NCBI GenBank assembly: GCA_030704615.1 | Contig: CM060732.1 | Coordinates: 67,065,053-67,129,052, forward strand | Direction of reading: 5' to 3' | From: Takakia lepidozioides | Lineage: Eukaryota; Streptophyta; Takakiopsida; Takakiales; Takakiaceae | DNA length: 64,000 nt | In this document: positions 23,959-35,799 of the stretch, piece by piece | Layout of the letters: each line of letters begins with the position of its first letter | How positions within the stretch are numbered: position 1 is the first letter of the stretch | The notes under the pieces: generated by a model | What the model was told of the DNA's origin: nothing | The model's input: the letters and a program-made list of their open reading frames with translations, nothing else | Database searches by the model: none | Program-made: the position numbers and the translations under genes

Positions 23959-24300
23959 TGGCTCATTGTGAGTACCATATGTGAGTGAGGGGTTGACTGT
24001 CACTACCATGTACGAGTCATGGATAATTTCAAGATGGCTCATTATGAATACTATATGTGAATATGGGGTTGACTGTCACTACCTTCCACTGGTTATGGAT
24101 AATTTCTGTAGCATATGTGAGTGACAGTTGAGTACCATGAACCAGTGGCTTTCAAAAGGGCTCATTGTATGAGGGGTATGTGAGTGAGGGGTTGACTGTC
24201 ACTACCATGTACCAGTCAGGAAAATCTCAAGAAGGCTCATTGTGAACACTAGATGTGAATATGGGGTTGACTATCACTACCTTCCACTGGATAATCAATG
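23959..24300. repeat. Composite tandem repeat, four copies of two alternating types
   Basis: Copies begin ggctcattgtgagtac or ggctcattatgaatac and contain ggggttgactgtcactacc. Type 1 continues catgtacgagtcatgg; type 2 continues ttccactggttatgg. The order is 1, 2, 1, 2, so a two-part unit was itself duplicated. Confidence 0.7.
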
Positions 24301-24511
24301 AGCATGGCTTTGTCAAATTTTAAAGTTCTAATTAGAGATATGAAAGAGAGTTGAGGATATATTTGAAATAATGTTACTTCATGCAGTTAGAGATATTATT
24401 ATTTCCCAACGAGAATGGTTGTGTCTTCCATTCACTTTGCATAATAAGGTTTTTTTCATGGGTCATCCATTTCATGTCAGATGTAGAGTTAGTTTTATTA
24501 TAGCAATAAAC

Positions 24512-25311
24512 CAGTGTTGGGTGGTTAACCGCCTGGACCCCGGTTGGCGCCGGTTCCGGTTCAAGTTATATGGAACCAGACCGAAACCTGACCCAATCCT
24601 GCAGAACTGGATCTGGAACTGGACCGGCAAATAGGGATCAGCCTAGAACCGGAACAGGCGGTTCCTGCCGGGAGTCACACATATAAGAACCGGCAGGTTC
24701 CGGTTCCGGTTCTTGGATACTCCCAAAACCCTTGGTGGGCCCATGGCATAAGATGGCGTAACCCTTCACATGTGTTGGAGACTTGGTGGGCCCATGGCAA
24801 AACTTCTTTAACTCTCTCAAGCTCCATGAGATCCTAAGTTCAATCATGGAGCTCCATGAGATCTTGAGTTTAATTTTCAGCTCCCGGTGAGAGTCTTGGG
24901 TTCACTAATCAAATTGCTAGTGTATGCCGATACATCAATCTAGCTCAATTATATTAATAACTTCAAGCCACAAAAATTTATCTATTTTCTCTTATAGGTT
25001 TTTTAGTTTTTTTTTTCAAATTGTTTTTGCTAAAAACAACTACAAAATCCCTGAATTTTAGTTGAATATTTTATTGTACCAACTAATTTCTGATAAAATA
25101 TTTAAAAAATAAATAAAAATAAATAAATAAAGAACCGAAACCTAACCGGAAACTGGTGGTTTTTTTCAGCAACTAATCGGTAACCGGAACCGCCCCCGAT
25201 TATTAGAACTCAAGAAAAAGAAACCGGAACCGAATCCGGAGCCATCTATTGAAATTATTGTGGAACCAGAACCGAAAGTTCGTTCATAAATGCAAGAACC
25301 GCCCAACACTA
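24512..25311. mobile_element. Non-autonomous hAT-type element, 800 bp, with 8-bp target duplication
   Basis: The left end is CAGTGTTGGGTGGTT and the right end is the complement of TAGTGTTGGGCGGTT. The exact 8-bp duplication CAATAAAC flanks it (24,504-24,511 and 25,312-25,319). Both arms are rich in GGTTCCGGTTC and its complement, giving long subterminal inverted repeats around an AT-rich centre. No coding capacity is seen. Confidence 0.8.
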
Positions 25312-25909
25312 CAATAAACCCTACTTGCACATACGCCACTTACTATTCGACGAGTATGGTTCATAGGATTGGTAATCAATCCATAAGGCTGACGATGAAG
25401 CGTCAATTGCCTTTGAGTAGAGTAGGATCACTGCTTGCTAGTCATCGTCTCAATTCAGCCTCAAAGTGTCAAAGGTTCTGATTATTAACCTAATGTTGGG
25501 GGGGGCGCAGGGGAGGAGAGCATCAATAGAATCTTCCAATGTCTTCCATCTACAAAACCGAATCTCAAGTAGCGAGCAAATTGAAATGATTACAAAAACG
25601 ATTACTCACATGGATGGTAGCGAGCAAGAGAGAGAGATCATCACTTAGAATTTCTGAAGCTGTAAGTTGTTGTGAGAATAAACATGCAAGGCAAAGCAGT
25701 AACGACCCGAGCAGCGATCTTTCAACGATCGCGATTTAGTGGATGCAACGGTAGCATAGTTTAAATCTTAATTCCAACGTCTCACCACTAAACTAAATGG
25801 ATAAAACGTATAATGAAACGTGGATGAATTGTGGATGAAATATATTTTTCGTTAAACAAATTATTACTTCTATTTCAGGCCCTACTCTACCTCCCGCCAC
25901 TATCTATTT

Positions 25910-26132
25910 TTTTTTCTCTCTCTCTCGTTGTTCATGCTCTTTCTCTTTTTCTCTCTCACGCTCCTTGCTTGTCGCTGCTCCTTACAGATGTCGCTCAAGA
26001 TTATTATTATTATTATTATTCGGGTTTGTACACTCACTCGCTTACTCACTCACTCACTCATTCCCCGCCCCTCGCTGCTCTGCGCGATCAGCCGTTTCTG
26101 GTTCGAAGAGCTGCGGCTGGTTGCGAGCAGAG

Positions 26133-26165
<33 letters not shown>

Positions 26166-26345
26166 GCACTCTCTATCTCTTTCCCGTCACTCTCTCATTG
26201 TTCTGCGTCATCAAACCAGCCGTTGCTCGTTCAGCGAGCATGAAGGTTTATTATTATTATTATTATTATAAATAAAATTAAAAAAATTATTATTATTAAA
26301 TAAAATAAAATAAAATTAAATATATAAATTTAATAAATTTAAATA
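25910..26345. repeat. Microsatellite cluster
   Basis: It contains (CT)n-rich tracts, (ATT)n at about 26,000-26,020 and 26,250-26,270, (ACTC)n at about 26,030-26,060, (TA)n at about 26,134-26,162 and an AATAAAA tract at 26,280-26,345. The phrase cgttcgaagagctgcggctg and partial copies recur around them, so the tracts sit in a small duplicated unit. Open frames here are low complexity and not genes. Confidence 0.8.
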
Positions 26346-28430
26346 AATTTACTCACTCTCTCCCCGTCACTCCCTCGCTGTTCTGCTCGTTCGAAGAGCT
26401 GCGGCTGATAGATGGGAGTTTCAATTATTATATGATTGAAATGAAACACAATCAAACATGTCATAATGGAGCCGCCAGTCAATACCGAGTTTCATCACAA
26501 CTCGATAAACCTTAGAGCCGGAACACTTCTCATAACATAAGTTCATATACGTGACCCATGCTTCAACACTGTCAATTTATACTCCATATACGAAACCATA
26601 GATACGACTCTAATCAAGCCATGTTTGCAAATGTCTTCTTGTAGAAATCATTAACAAATCAATTCAAAGTTAATCCCTGATTGCAACATTATACATTTAT
26701 TCAAATGAATAAATTAAAAATATTACATATACGGATTTATGAAAAATATAAATAAATAATAAACACAAAATATAAACATACATTCATCTATTGTACAACT
26801 TTAGTCTTAAAAAATCCCATGAACATCAAATGACTTCAATAGTCAAAGGATCTTGTGTGTCATCATAACATCTACCATCAGTGCGGCCATTCGTGTCGGG
26901 TCAAAACATTCACGTATCGTGGTCATATATCCCAAGTCTTAACAATAGACTTTAATGTCAAATGACGATGGTCTGGGCTCTGACCAATGTATCATATAAC
27001 GCATAGGATCTCAATGTCGCTACAGTCCGTCATCGGCACACCGGTGACAACGGATATCAGATATGTCATGCCCCACTTGAGCTGCCATCGACATTGATCA
27101 TATGCACAAGAAGATCAATGTAGCTCATTAATGGACAATCTAGACAATTAATAGACATTTACAAACTGTTACACATTGCTCGATGTATCCATACCATGAG
27201 CAGACGACACAATGGGTGTACTGTCAACACTGTCACTACGACCCGACATACAAAGCTCGATACTTTCCAATGCTTTAGCTCATCCTCAGTAAGTGGAAGA
27301 AGAACATGTGGATCAGGAACATCGTCTATATCTATATGATGGAGAATTTCATTGCTATTACCATCATCGTCGATGGTAATTACAGGATCAACAACAGCCT
27401 CATGCAACGATGGTGACTGACTCTGACATGGTCTCTGTCGACCACTATCTCAATGAGTAAATATTAACTGTCATATCCATGATATGACTAATTATGGGAG
27501 AATTTGAGGACACGACTTGTAAACCATTTATTAATTTGTCACATTGAACCACCAAAACACAACATCGAATACTTAGAACCAAAATAAATAGATGATAATA
27601 AGATAAAAATATACAATCATAATATTTAAATATTGTAAAGTTGAATCTAACTTAAAACATGTACATAATATTTTACTTATGCGATGCATAATCATACAGT
27701 TAGTATCATTCAGTAATATTAACGTATGATTGATGAATTATTTTAAAAATAAAAATATTAAAAATAATATTTATTAGTACTTCAAAAACAATTATTTCTT
27801 AACTACAAATAATGAGATTATGGTATATTTAAATCGTTATGAAAATATCAATGAATATTAAATTAAACTTAAAATTGACTGAGATTATTAATAAATTAAT
27901 AATTAATCATTCAAATTGAAACTTAGTACTAATGATTACACAATGAAGTTCAAATTATTGGTATGAAATTCGAATACCAGAATTATGCTATCATTGAGTT
28001 TCATTGGATGACGCTTAAAAACTTACGTCTCAAAAATCAATGGTCGTGTGGCGACGTCCACACTCCAAATCGAAGGAGTCGGCAGTAAGTTTGTATGTGA
28101 CAATGTCTCCCTACAATATGTCTAACCTAGTCGCAAGGCGGCCGCCCAAAGAGGTAGTAAATGTAGCAGACAACATCCCATTTCAAGTGGTCACCTAAAG
28201 TTTTCTCGAGAGACACACATCACATGTAAGCTGAAGACTTTCTCCAGTGAATGCATCTTGCACCCTGCTTTCTTCAAATTTATACTCATCTGAGTATGTT
28301 CAGCAACTGAGAAATCTCAATCATAATCGTGGTTCTTGGAGGCTCAAACTCATTGAGGTACCATATTCTAGCTAATCACGCAATTAAGTGTACTGCAAAA
28401 TCTCGGCTTGTGCCAAAGGTTGTAACAAGT
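26346..28430. other. No gene seen; AT-rich
   Basis: A minus-strand frame at 27,159-27,407 (starting HEAVVDPVITIDDDG) is acidic but has no recognisable domain. Nothing else stands out. Confidence 0.4.
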
Positions 28431-28434
28431 ACAA

Positions 28435-31099
28435 CTTGAAATTCGTTGAATACGTTCGACCTGACAGCTGGTCAATGATGCAGCCGTCCAAGCCGTGATT
28501 GCACGAAAAAATAAAAATATTATGAGAAAACTGATATGCGCGCCCCCTTTTTGGTTTTGTCGAGACATTCCGAGGAGTGGTTGCAAACAGGCTCAACATT
28601 CTTTGAGCCACCAAATTTTCGAGGAATGGCCATCTTCCATAATTTACTCTACTTTCGTTTCTTGCTTGTACGGACGTCTGTTTATCTCAACATTCAAAAA
28701 ATTTTCTGATTTAGTTTTCTCTAGTTTAACACGTCGAGGAAGTGAATTGGTACTAAGTCCGACCAATGTCCCGTCGGTGCAATGGTGCAGCCACCGTACT
28801 TCCTCTCTATAATAAAATATAAAATATAATAATAACAAACATGAAAAAATAAAATAAAATAAACTCAAACTCAAATACAACACAAAATAACAAATAGAAA
28901 AGTGAAGGCTTACGATTAAGAGCTCGAAGAAGAGCTTGTGCGATGAGCAAATGAGAGCTCCACATATTGATGTGTGAGATGAGCCCTTAGGCAATGATTG
29001 TTGGATGATGTGCGGATGATACGGTGTAGATGACCTCGGGGATGAATTTTTAACAATGCATTATAGATGATATGACTAGGATATAAAATAATGATAATTA
29101 ATATAAAAATGTATGAGCATAGATGAGAAGTCATTATTATGGATTAAATGTTAAGTCCTAGCTATTTGTTTTATTTTCAATAGCTGTCACCGCCAATATT
29201 GGTGGTCATCGTCACTATGTCTACGTATTTGTTAGGCGAGGTGGTTACTGAAGTGACAAATTTTCATCCCCATACATATTTATTGTAAAACTGCATCGCC
29301 GTCGGTTCTAATGTGATGTGTCGTGACATGTGCAACCATATACTTGATGTTAGTTTTAGTGGCGGAACACCTAATGTTTCACAAAGAGGTAGAAAGATTC
29401 TTGTACATCCTCAGCCTTTTCTGATGCCATAAAATTACATAGTCCAATAATGGTATAAGGGTCTGCTGTTGACCTCAATCAACCGTGATAACCGATCTTA
29501 CCCGTCTCGCATTTACTGGTTTTCCCTCTTTTGTTTGTCATTGACTTGAATGGATGAATTGAGTGGATGAATATTCAAACTATAAATTGATCGATAGCAC
29601 CATCTTGTCATTATTTTCTCACAAATTCTCGTGCAACGAACTCTCTCGCATCTTACAAGACTGCATTGGAAGCTAGGTTGTGTGGAGAATTTGTGGTAAG
29701 CACCTCTTACAAGGTTGCAATGGAATCTAAGATACACCATCATATAATATCTCCATACGCTAAACCTGAAATTCGTTGAATGCATTCGACATGGCAGCTG
29801 GTCAATGATGCAGCCGCCCAAGCCGTGATTACACGATTTAAGTACGTCACGACACAACGTTCGAAAAAACAAAAATGTTATGAGAAAACTCACATGCACG
29901 CTCCCCCACTATTTTTGTCGAAGCATTCCGAGGAGCAGTTGCGAACAGGCTCGTCATTGTTTGAGCCACCAAATTTTCGAGGAAGGGTCATCTTCCATAA
30001 TTTACTCTACTTTCGTTTCTTGCTTGTACGGACGTCTGTTTCTCTCAACATTCAAAAAAATTTCTGGTCTAGTTTTCTCTAGTTTAACACGTCGAAAAAG
30101 TGAATTAGTACCAAGTCCGACCAACGTCCCGTCGATGCAATTTGGTGCGGCCACCGTACTTCCTCTCTATAATAAGATATAATATATAATAATAACAAAT
30201 ATTAAAAAAATAAAATAAAAAATAAAAACTCAAACTCAAATACAATACAAAATTACAAATAGAAAAGTGAAGGCTTATCTTTAAGAGCTCGAAGAAGAGC
30301 TTGTGCGATGAGCAAATGAGAGCTCCACATATTGATGGGTGATATGAACCCTTAGACAATGATTGTTGGATGATGTGCGGATGATACGGTGTAGATGACC
30401 TCGGGGATGAATTTTCAACAATGCGTTATGGATGATATGACTAGGATATAAAATACTGATAATTAATATAAAAATGTATGAGCATGGATGAGAAGTCATT
30501 ATTATGGATTAAATGTTGAGTCCTAGCTATTTGTTTTATTTTCAATAACTGTGACCGCCAATATTGGTGGTCATCGTCACTATGTCTACGTGTTTGTTAG
30601 GCGATGTGGCTACTGAAGTGACAAATTTTCATCCCCATACATATTTATTGTAAAACTGCATCGCCGTCGGTTCTAATGTGATGTATCGTGACATGTGCAG
30701 CCATGTACTTGATGTTAGTTTTAGTGGCGGAACATCTAATGTTTCACAAAGAGGTAGAAAGATTCTTGTACATCCTCAGCCTTTTCTGATGCCATAAAAT
30801 TACATAGTCCAATAATGGTATAGAGGTCTGCTGTTGACCTCAATCAATCGTGGTAACCGATCTTACTCGTCTCGCCTTTAATGGTCTGCCCTCTTTTGTT
30901 TGTCATTGACTTAAATGGATGAATCGAGTGGATGAATATTCAAACTATAAATTGATCGATAGCACCATCCTGTTATTAATTTCTCACAAATTCTCGTGCA
31001 ATGGACTTTCTCGCATCTTACAAGGCTGCGTTGGAAGCTAGGCTGTGTGGAGAATTTGTGATAAACACCTCTTACAAGGTTGCAATGGAAGCTAAGATG
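28435..31099. repeat. Tandem duplication of a unit of about 1.3 kb
   Basis: Unit 1 (28,435-29,735) and unit 2 (29,766-31,099) align from gaaattcgttgaat to caaggttgcaatgga with high identity by eye. Each carries, on the minus strand, a frame beginning after tttattatag that reads EEVRWLHHCTDGTLVGL in unit 1 and continues RPYKQETKVE before its stop (28,808-28,645). In unit 2 one extra base shifts that frame at about 30,140. The protein is not recognised. The unit may be a piece of a larger repeat. Confidence 0.8.
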
Positions 31100-32440
31100 C
31101 ATTTGGACTACCAAACGTTGTTGTGATCATTAGATGTAGACCATTGCATATTCCTGAGCTCCCAAAGTGATGTTGACATCCATTACTACGTTGTGCATAT
31201 CTCAGGATAATATTATATTCATTCCAATTAAAAAAACTCCAAAATCTCAATACAATCTGCACTATTTGTCAATTTAAATAAAATTGAAGCAATTCACATC
31301 CTCACCAAGACAATGTATGTTGTTGGATCAGAGGAGAAAATGTGGTACACAACTGCTCAAATGATTTTCTTGTTATACCAAATAAATGAAAGACATATCT
31401 TTTCTTCAAAACATTGTACGATAAATTTATCACACATACTGTCAGTATCCCAAATGTGAAGTTTTTTTTTGCTACCTACAGAATATGCCAAGCATAAATA
31501 ATCTCCAAAAAAGCTAATTACATTCTGTAGTACCAGAAACACATTAAAGTGCATATTTTTTGATAAGTCAAGCTGAGGACAAATGATCAAACTCTATTTG
31601 GAGGTAGTTTGCAAATTGAGGACATTGATCTTTTACAATGTGTTGCACAAATCTCTTCAATCATAAGTTTCACATGACATTTCAGACATTTTATCCAGGA
31701 GCACATCAAGCACAATTGTTCATATAAAACACGCGCAAAAGGAACGCAAGGGCCCATAGACTAAATATAAATACCAAATCTAATCCAAACATACAAGCAA
31801 CATCTACATAGGAGATTGATTTTTATGTTCAAATACAACATACTCAATTATAAAGGCGTTATATTTTATGGTTGTCATATTCCAATATTAAGAAAAAAAT
31901 AATATTGCATTAAAATGCTATAATCGCAAACAAGAGCAAGCAATTTGTGATCCCATATTGAGTAGAAGATTCATGACATTTCAATAGGCTATCCTAATTC
32001 TCTTAGTAACCATATTCTTATTTTAGGTTTCTATACCAAAGTGAGAAGATGAGATATTGTGCTTAATGGACAATTGATTATCTTTAGCAATGATTGTCTC
32101 CTTACTTGTTAGGAGATCAATGGTATGTACAAGCATTATGTGGATCATGCCCTTATAGAGGTGATGGGAAGGATGAAGAGCCTATCGTGAAAAGAAATCA
32201 CAATAGAAAACATGTATAAGGCCAATTTTTTAATTTGGTATTCTCAAAAACATTTGACATAAGCTTGGAAAACCACCCAACCACCCCCCCTCCCGGCCAT
32301 TTTAAATTAAGCGTCAGCCCAGCTGGTGTGACCTCCTCTTCTATCACAATATATTCGGCCAATTTAAAATGAACCCTACATGTTGGTGCCTATGTGGGTC
32401 ATGCATCCACTCATAAAAAATGAGGACATTTTACAGTTTA
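31100..32440. other. No gene seen; AT-rich
   Basis: There are only short, AT-rich frames without recognisable domains, and no terminal repeats were recognised. Confidence 0.4.
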
Positions 32441-32483
32441 TTTTGGCACATAATATAGATTTACCATGGATCATTTTATATTT

Positions 32484-33412
32484 TGGGATCATTAGCTCTG
32501 ATGGTCCCAAATTTAAAAGAATTAGTTAATAAATCAAGACCGTTAGTTCTCGCAGTCCCGAACTATCAAAGAAATATTTAATAAATCAGGACATCCACCT
32601 CTGGCGGTCCTGTTTATTTTTTAAAAACATTAATAAATTCGGTACCGCCAGCTCTGGCGGTCTCGAGTTTTAGAAAGATATTTGATAAATATGGGACCCC
32701 TACCTCAAACGGCCCCGAATTTACAAAAATAAAAATGAATCGGGACCGTCACCTCTGGTAATCCCCATTTTTAAAAATATTTAATAAAGCAGGACCGCCA
32801 AATCTGGCGGTCCAGAATTTTGAAAAAAATATTAAATAGATTGGGACTGCAAACCCTTAAGTTCCCGAATTTTAAAATGATATTCAATAAGTTTGGGAAA
32901 GCCAACTTTCGCAGTCCCGATTTTGAAGAAGATATTCAATAAATTGTGGGTCACCAGCTTTGTCAGTCGCGATGTTAAGAAAATATTTTAGTAAATAAGA
33001 ACCATCAGCACTAACTGTCCCCATTTACAAGAAATTATTTAATAAATTCGGGACCACTAGCTCTGGCGGTTTTGAGTTTTTAAGAATAAAATTAAGACCG
33101 ATAGAGCTAGCGATCCCGATTTGGTTTTTCGTTTTTTTTTTCCTGATAGAATCGGGACTGCCAGAGCTGGTGGTCCTGATTGTTTTTTGTTATTTTGTTA
33201 TTTTGTTATTTTTTTTTGTTAGAATCTGGACCGCCGAGCTAGTGGTCCCAATCTTTAAATTTTTTTGGGATAATGTTTTTGGGATCTTTTCTTAAATTGT
33301 TTTTGATTTTTTTGGGCTGGATAAAATCGGGACTGCTCGAGCTGGATATCGCAATTTTATCCCCATATTTATATATATATACACTGCCTCCTCTGGCTGT
33401 CTCAATTTTATC
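32484..33412. repeat. Hairpin array of GGGACCGCC type, about 14 to 16 units of about 60 bp
   Basis: Units read GGGACCGCCAGCTCTGGC followed by GGTCCCGA, each an inverted pair. They are separated by A/T-rich spacers such as ttttaaaaatatttaataaat. Units degrade toward both ends. In the distal part the spacer becomes T-rich. The layout (GC-rich palindrome, A/T spacer, about 60 bp period) is the same as in the GCGACCACC arrays, but the palindrome sequence is different. Confidence 0.8.
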
Positions 33413-33533
33413 CCAAAAAAACTTATAAAATAGTAAAAATTGCTGATTTCATTCAAAACAATTTATTAAAAAATAAACTCTAGTGGGTTATTTTGAGATC
33501 AGACCTCCGCTAGTTCCTACCGGTTACTTCATT

Positions 33534-34436
33534 AACCCTTAAAACGTCCGAGCGACCCGATTCGGGTCGCTCGAGGATCGCTCCCGATTTTGTGGGGCCC
33601 ACCACTACTGCAGATGAACTGGGATGAAGAAGCAGCCTGAAGATGAAATGTGGTGCTTCAAGAGAGCTTTCCAACGCGCTTTACACCATGCAAATTGAGT
33701 AAATATGCCGCCCGAAATCTTTTTTGGCATGCAGGGGTACAGAAATCGCATAGCTGCCGCGCCGGTTGACTAGCAACGTGGTGTCCTCAGAATGGCTGGA
33801 AATGTGGGTACCATGTAGGGAGATCATGCCTTTTCCGGCAGACATCTGCCTAAACTTGTCAACCAATGGACATATCATATAAACCCACATGTTCTTTTGT
33901 GAATTTTCTCAAAAATTTTTACCGGTGTGTTGCTGGAGTGCTATGCTACACACCCACCGTCGCAATCCTTTTTTTTTTTTCTCAAAATTGAGGTCCCAGC
34001 TGTCTATTGGGTAAGGGGTGTGAGAAATTCTCAATTTGCACCCTCTTGTGGTTACATATAAAGTGACCTATTCCAAATTTCGGAATTTGGGCTTCAAATT
34101 TTGATATCATGTTGGGGACATGATAGGCTATCAGGCGGTAGCATTTTTGGCTCAAGCATTTTTACCCGAAAAATTGAGAAAGCCATTGGTTAAACCTGCA
34201 TTGTACCATATGTTCTCCCCAAATTTGTAAAATTAGCCATTTTCTTTTGTTATAATCTTTTTATTGAAAGAGTGAAATTTCTCCAAACTTGCAGGGTACC
34301 TGTACCATGGTTTATCTTCCATTTCGTACAGTTCATCCACGGGGATGAATAGCTACAAAAAGTTACAGTGTCCATATGCAGGATATGTAGTGTTTTTGGG
34401 CGAAGATGCCAAAACAGGCGTGGACGTTTAGGGATT
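33534..34436. mobile_element. Possible piggyBac-like element, about 0.9 kb
   Basis: The left end reads TTAA then CCCTTAAAACGTCC. The right end reads GGACGTTTAGGGA then TTAA. The ends are imperfect inverted repeats, and both border a TTAA, the piggyBac target. A strong inverted pair, cgagcgacccga and tcgggtcgctcg, lies just inside the left end. There is no transposase, and the one extra A at the right end weakens the call. Confidence 0.4.
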
Positions 34437-35190
34437 AATAGATGCGTGAAAAAATAAAATAACTGTCCAAAATAACTGTCCAATAACACTAGTGGATACC
34501 TTATAACGGCCACAACGTGTCCAAAGGCTTCCCCCACCTATGTGATTTTAGAGTACATGCCGAAATGGTAGGCCCTCGGTAGGCCACATTGTAGGGAGTC
34601 ACCTCTTATAGAATCTCTTTAATAAATATTAAAGATAAAAATTATTAGAAATATGAGAACTTGTTTAGCCGAAACCGAAGGGCACGGAGCAAGGCAGGCG
34701 GAAATCCCCATCTTGACAAATAAAATAGATTGAAAATGGTCAAACCATTGTGATGTAATTAGGTAGAAAAATGGCAAATATCCACAAGAGACAAGATTTA
34801 TATGCGACGTCTCAACTTGCACTTTCCTCTCAAACAATATAATAGAGATAGAAAATGAAATGTTCAACATATTGTTCATCTCTCAAGTTTGACTACTAGG
34901 TGTGTTTCTTAACATTGTTTTATCGTGAAAATAAATTTTAATTGTCCAAATTTATCCATTTAAGATGAAAATATAACAAACTCTCCACTTCATTAATCAC
35001 AATTTTGTTTTATCAGATGATGCCCAAAACATGCAAATGTCCAGCTTTGGGCAAATTCAAAACCAAAACATGGAACGGTTAATTTTTTTCTAATAAGAGT
35101 GGTTAAATCTTTGAATGGTTATTATTTCAATATATCTTGACAATCTTCTTATATTATTGATTACTTGAGAGGATGAATTTTAGTTCCAAA
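34437..35190. other. No gene seen
   Basis: AT-rich spacer; no domain-bearing frames. Confidence 0.4.
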
Positions 35191-35199
35191 GTTTAGATA

Positions 35200-35795
35200 T
35201 AATTGCTCGGAAGATAATAGGAATAATGTAAGAACTTAATGCACACGTGCGACCTCTGAAAGGATGTTACGCCGGTTTCCGGCATGTCAAATCTTCCTCA
35301 CCCTCTCTTGAGAGTGACATGGAACTGAAGGAGTGTAAACTTGAGTCGGGGTTACACTGGGTTACACGACGAGGTGTGTAACTCCACTCGGGGTTATGTA
35401 ACTCCTCTCGATGTAACTCACACTTGGTCTCGAAATTTGACTAAGTCCAAATTTGATGAAGTATAAAATGGACTAACGAGAGTTACACGAGGAACCGGGA
35501 TTACAGAGGGTTACACCGATTGGAGGGTTACACTACCTGGGTTACACACAAGCCCCTCCCATCAAGCATTGGACGCTGAACCTTGCCGCCTGCAACGCTA
35601 CTACCTTACCATCACACTACCCACCACAGCTTGAAAAACCCACTTGGATTCTGAAGTATTTAATAGTGAAACCGAGGTAAGAGGGGGGTGGGGAGGATTT
35701 GACCCCCCCCAAGGAGCCCAGGCCGCCGGAATCCGGCAAAAGCACCGTCAGATCACACGCGTCCATTAAGTTCTTACATTATTCCTATTGTCTTG
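35200..35795. mobile_element. Inverted-repeat element, about 600 bp
   Basis: ATAGGAATAATGTAAGAACT followed by TAATG occurs near 35,216 on the plus strand and near 35,790 in reverse complement. The inner parts (CACACGTGCGAC and its counterpart) continue the inverted similarity, and both arms then have GCCGG-TTCCGGC motifs. The interior repeats gttacac/gtgtaac many times. It is probably a small DNA transposon; the target duplication was not resolved. Confidence 0.5.
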
Positions 35796-35799
35796 CTAA

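Noticed and set aside
25910-26271. Small proteins in the microsatellite region
   Set aside because: They are low-complexity runs of Tyr-Ile, Leu and Ser-Leu produced by simple repeats.
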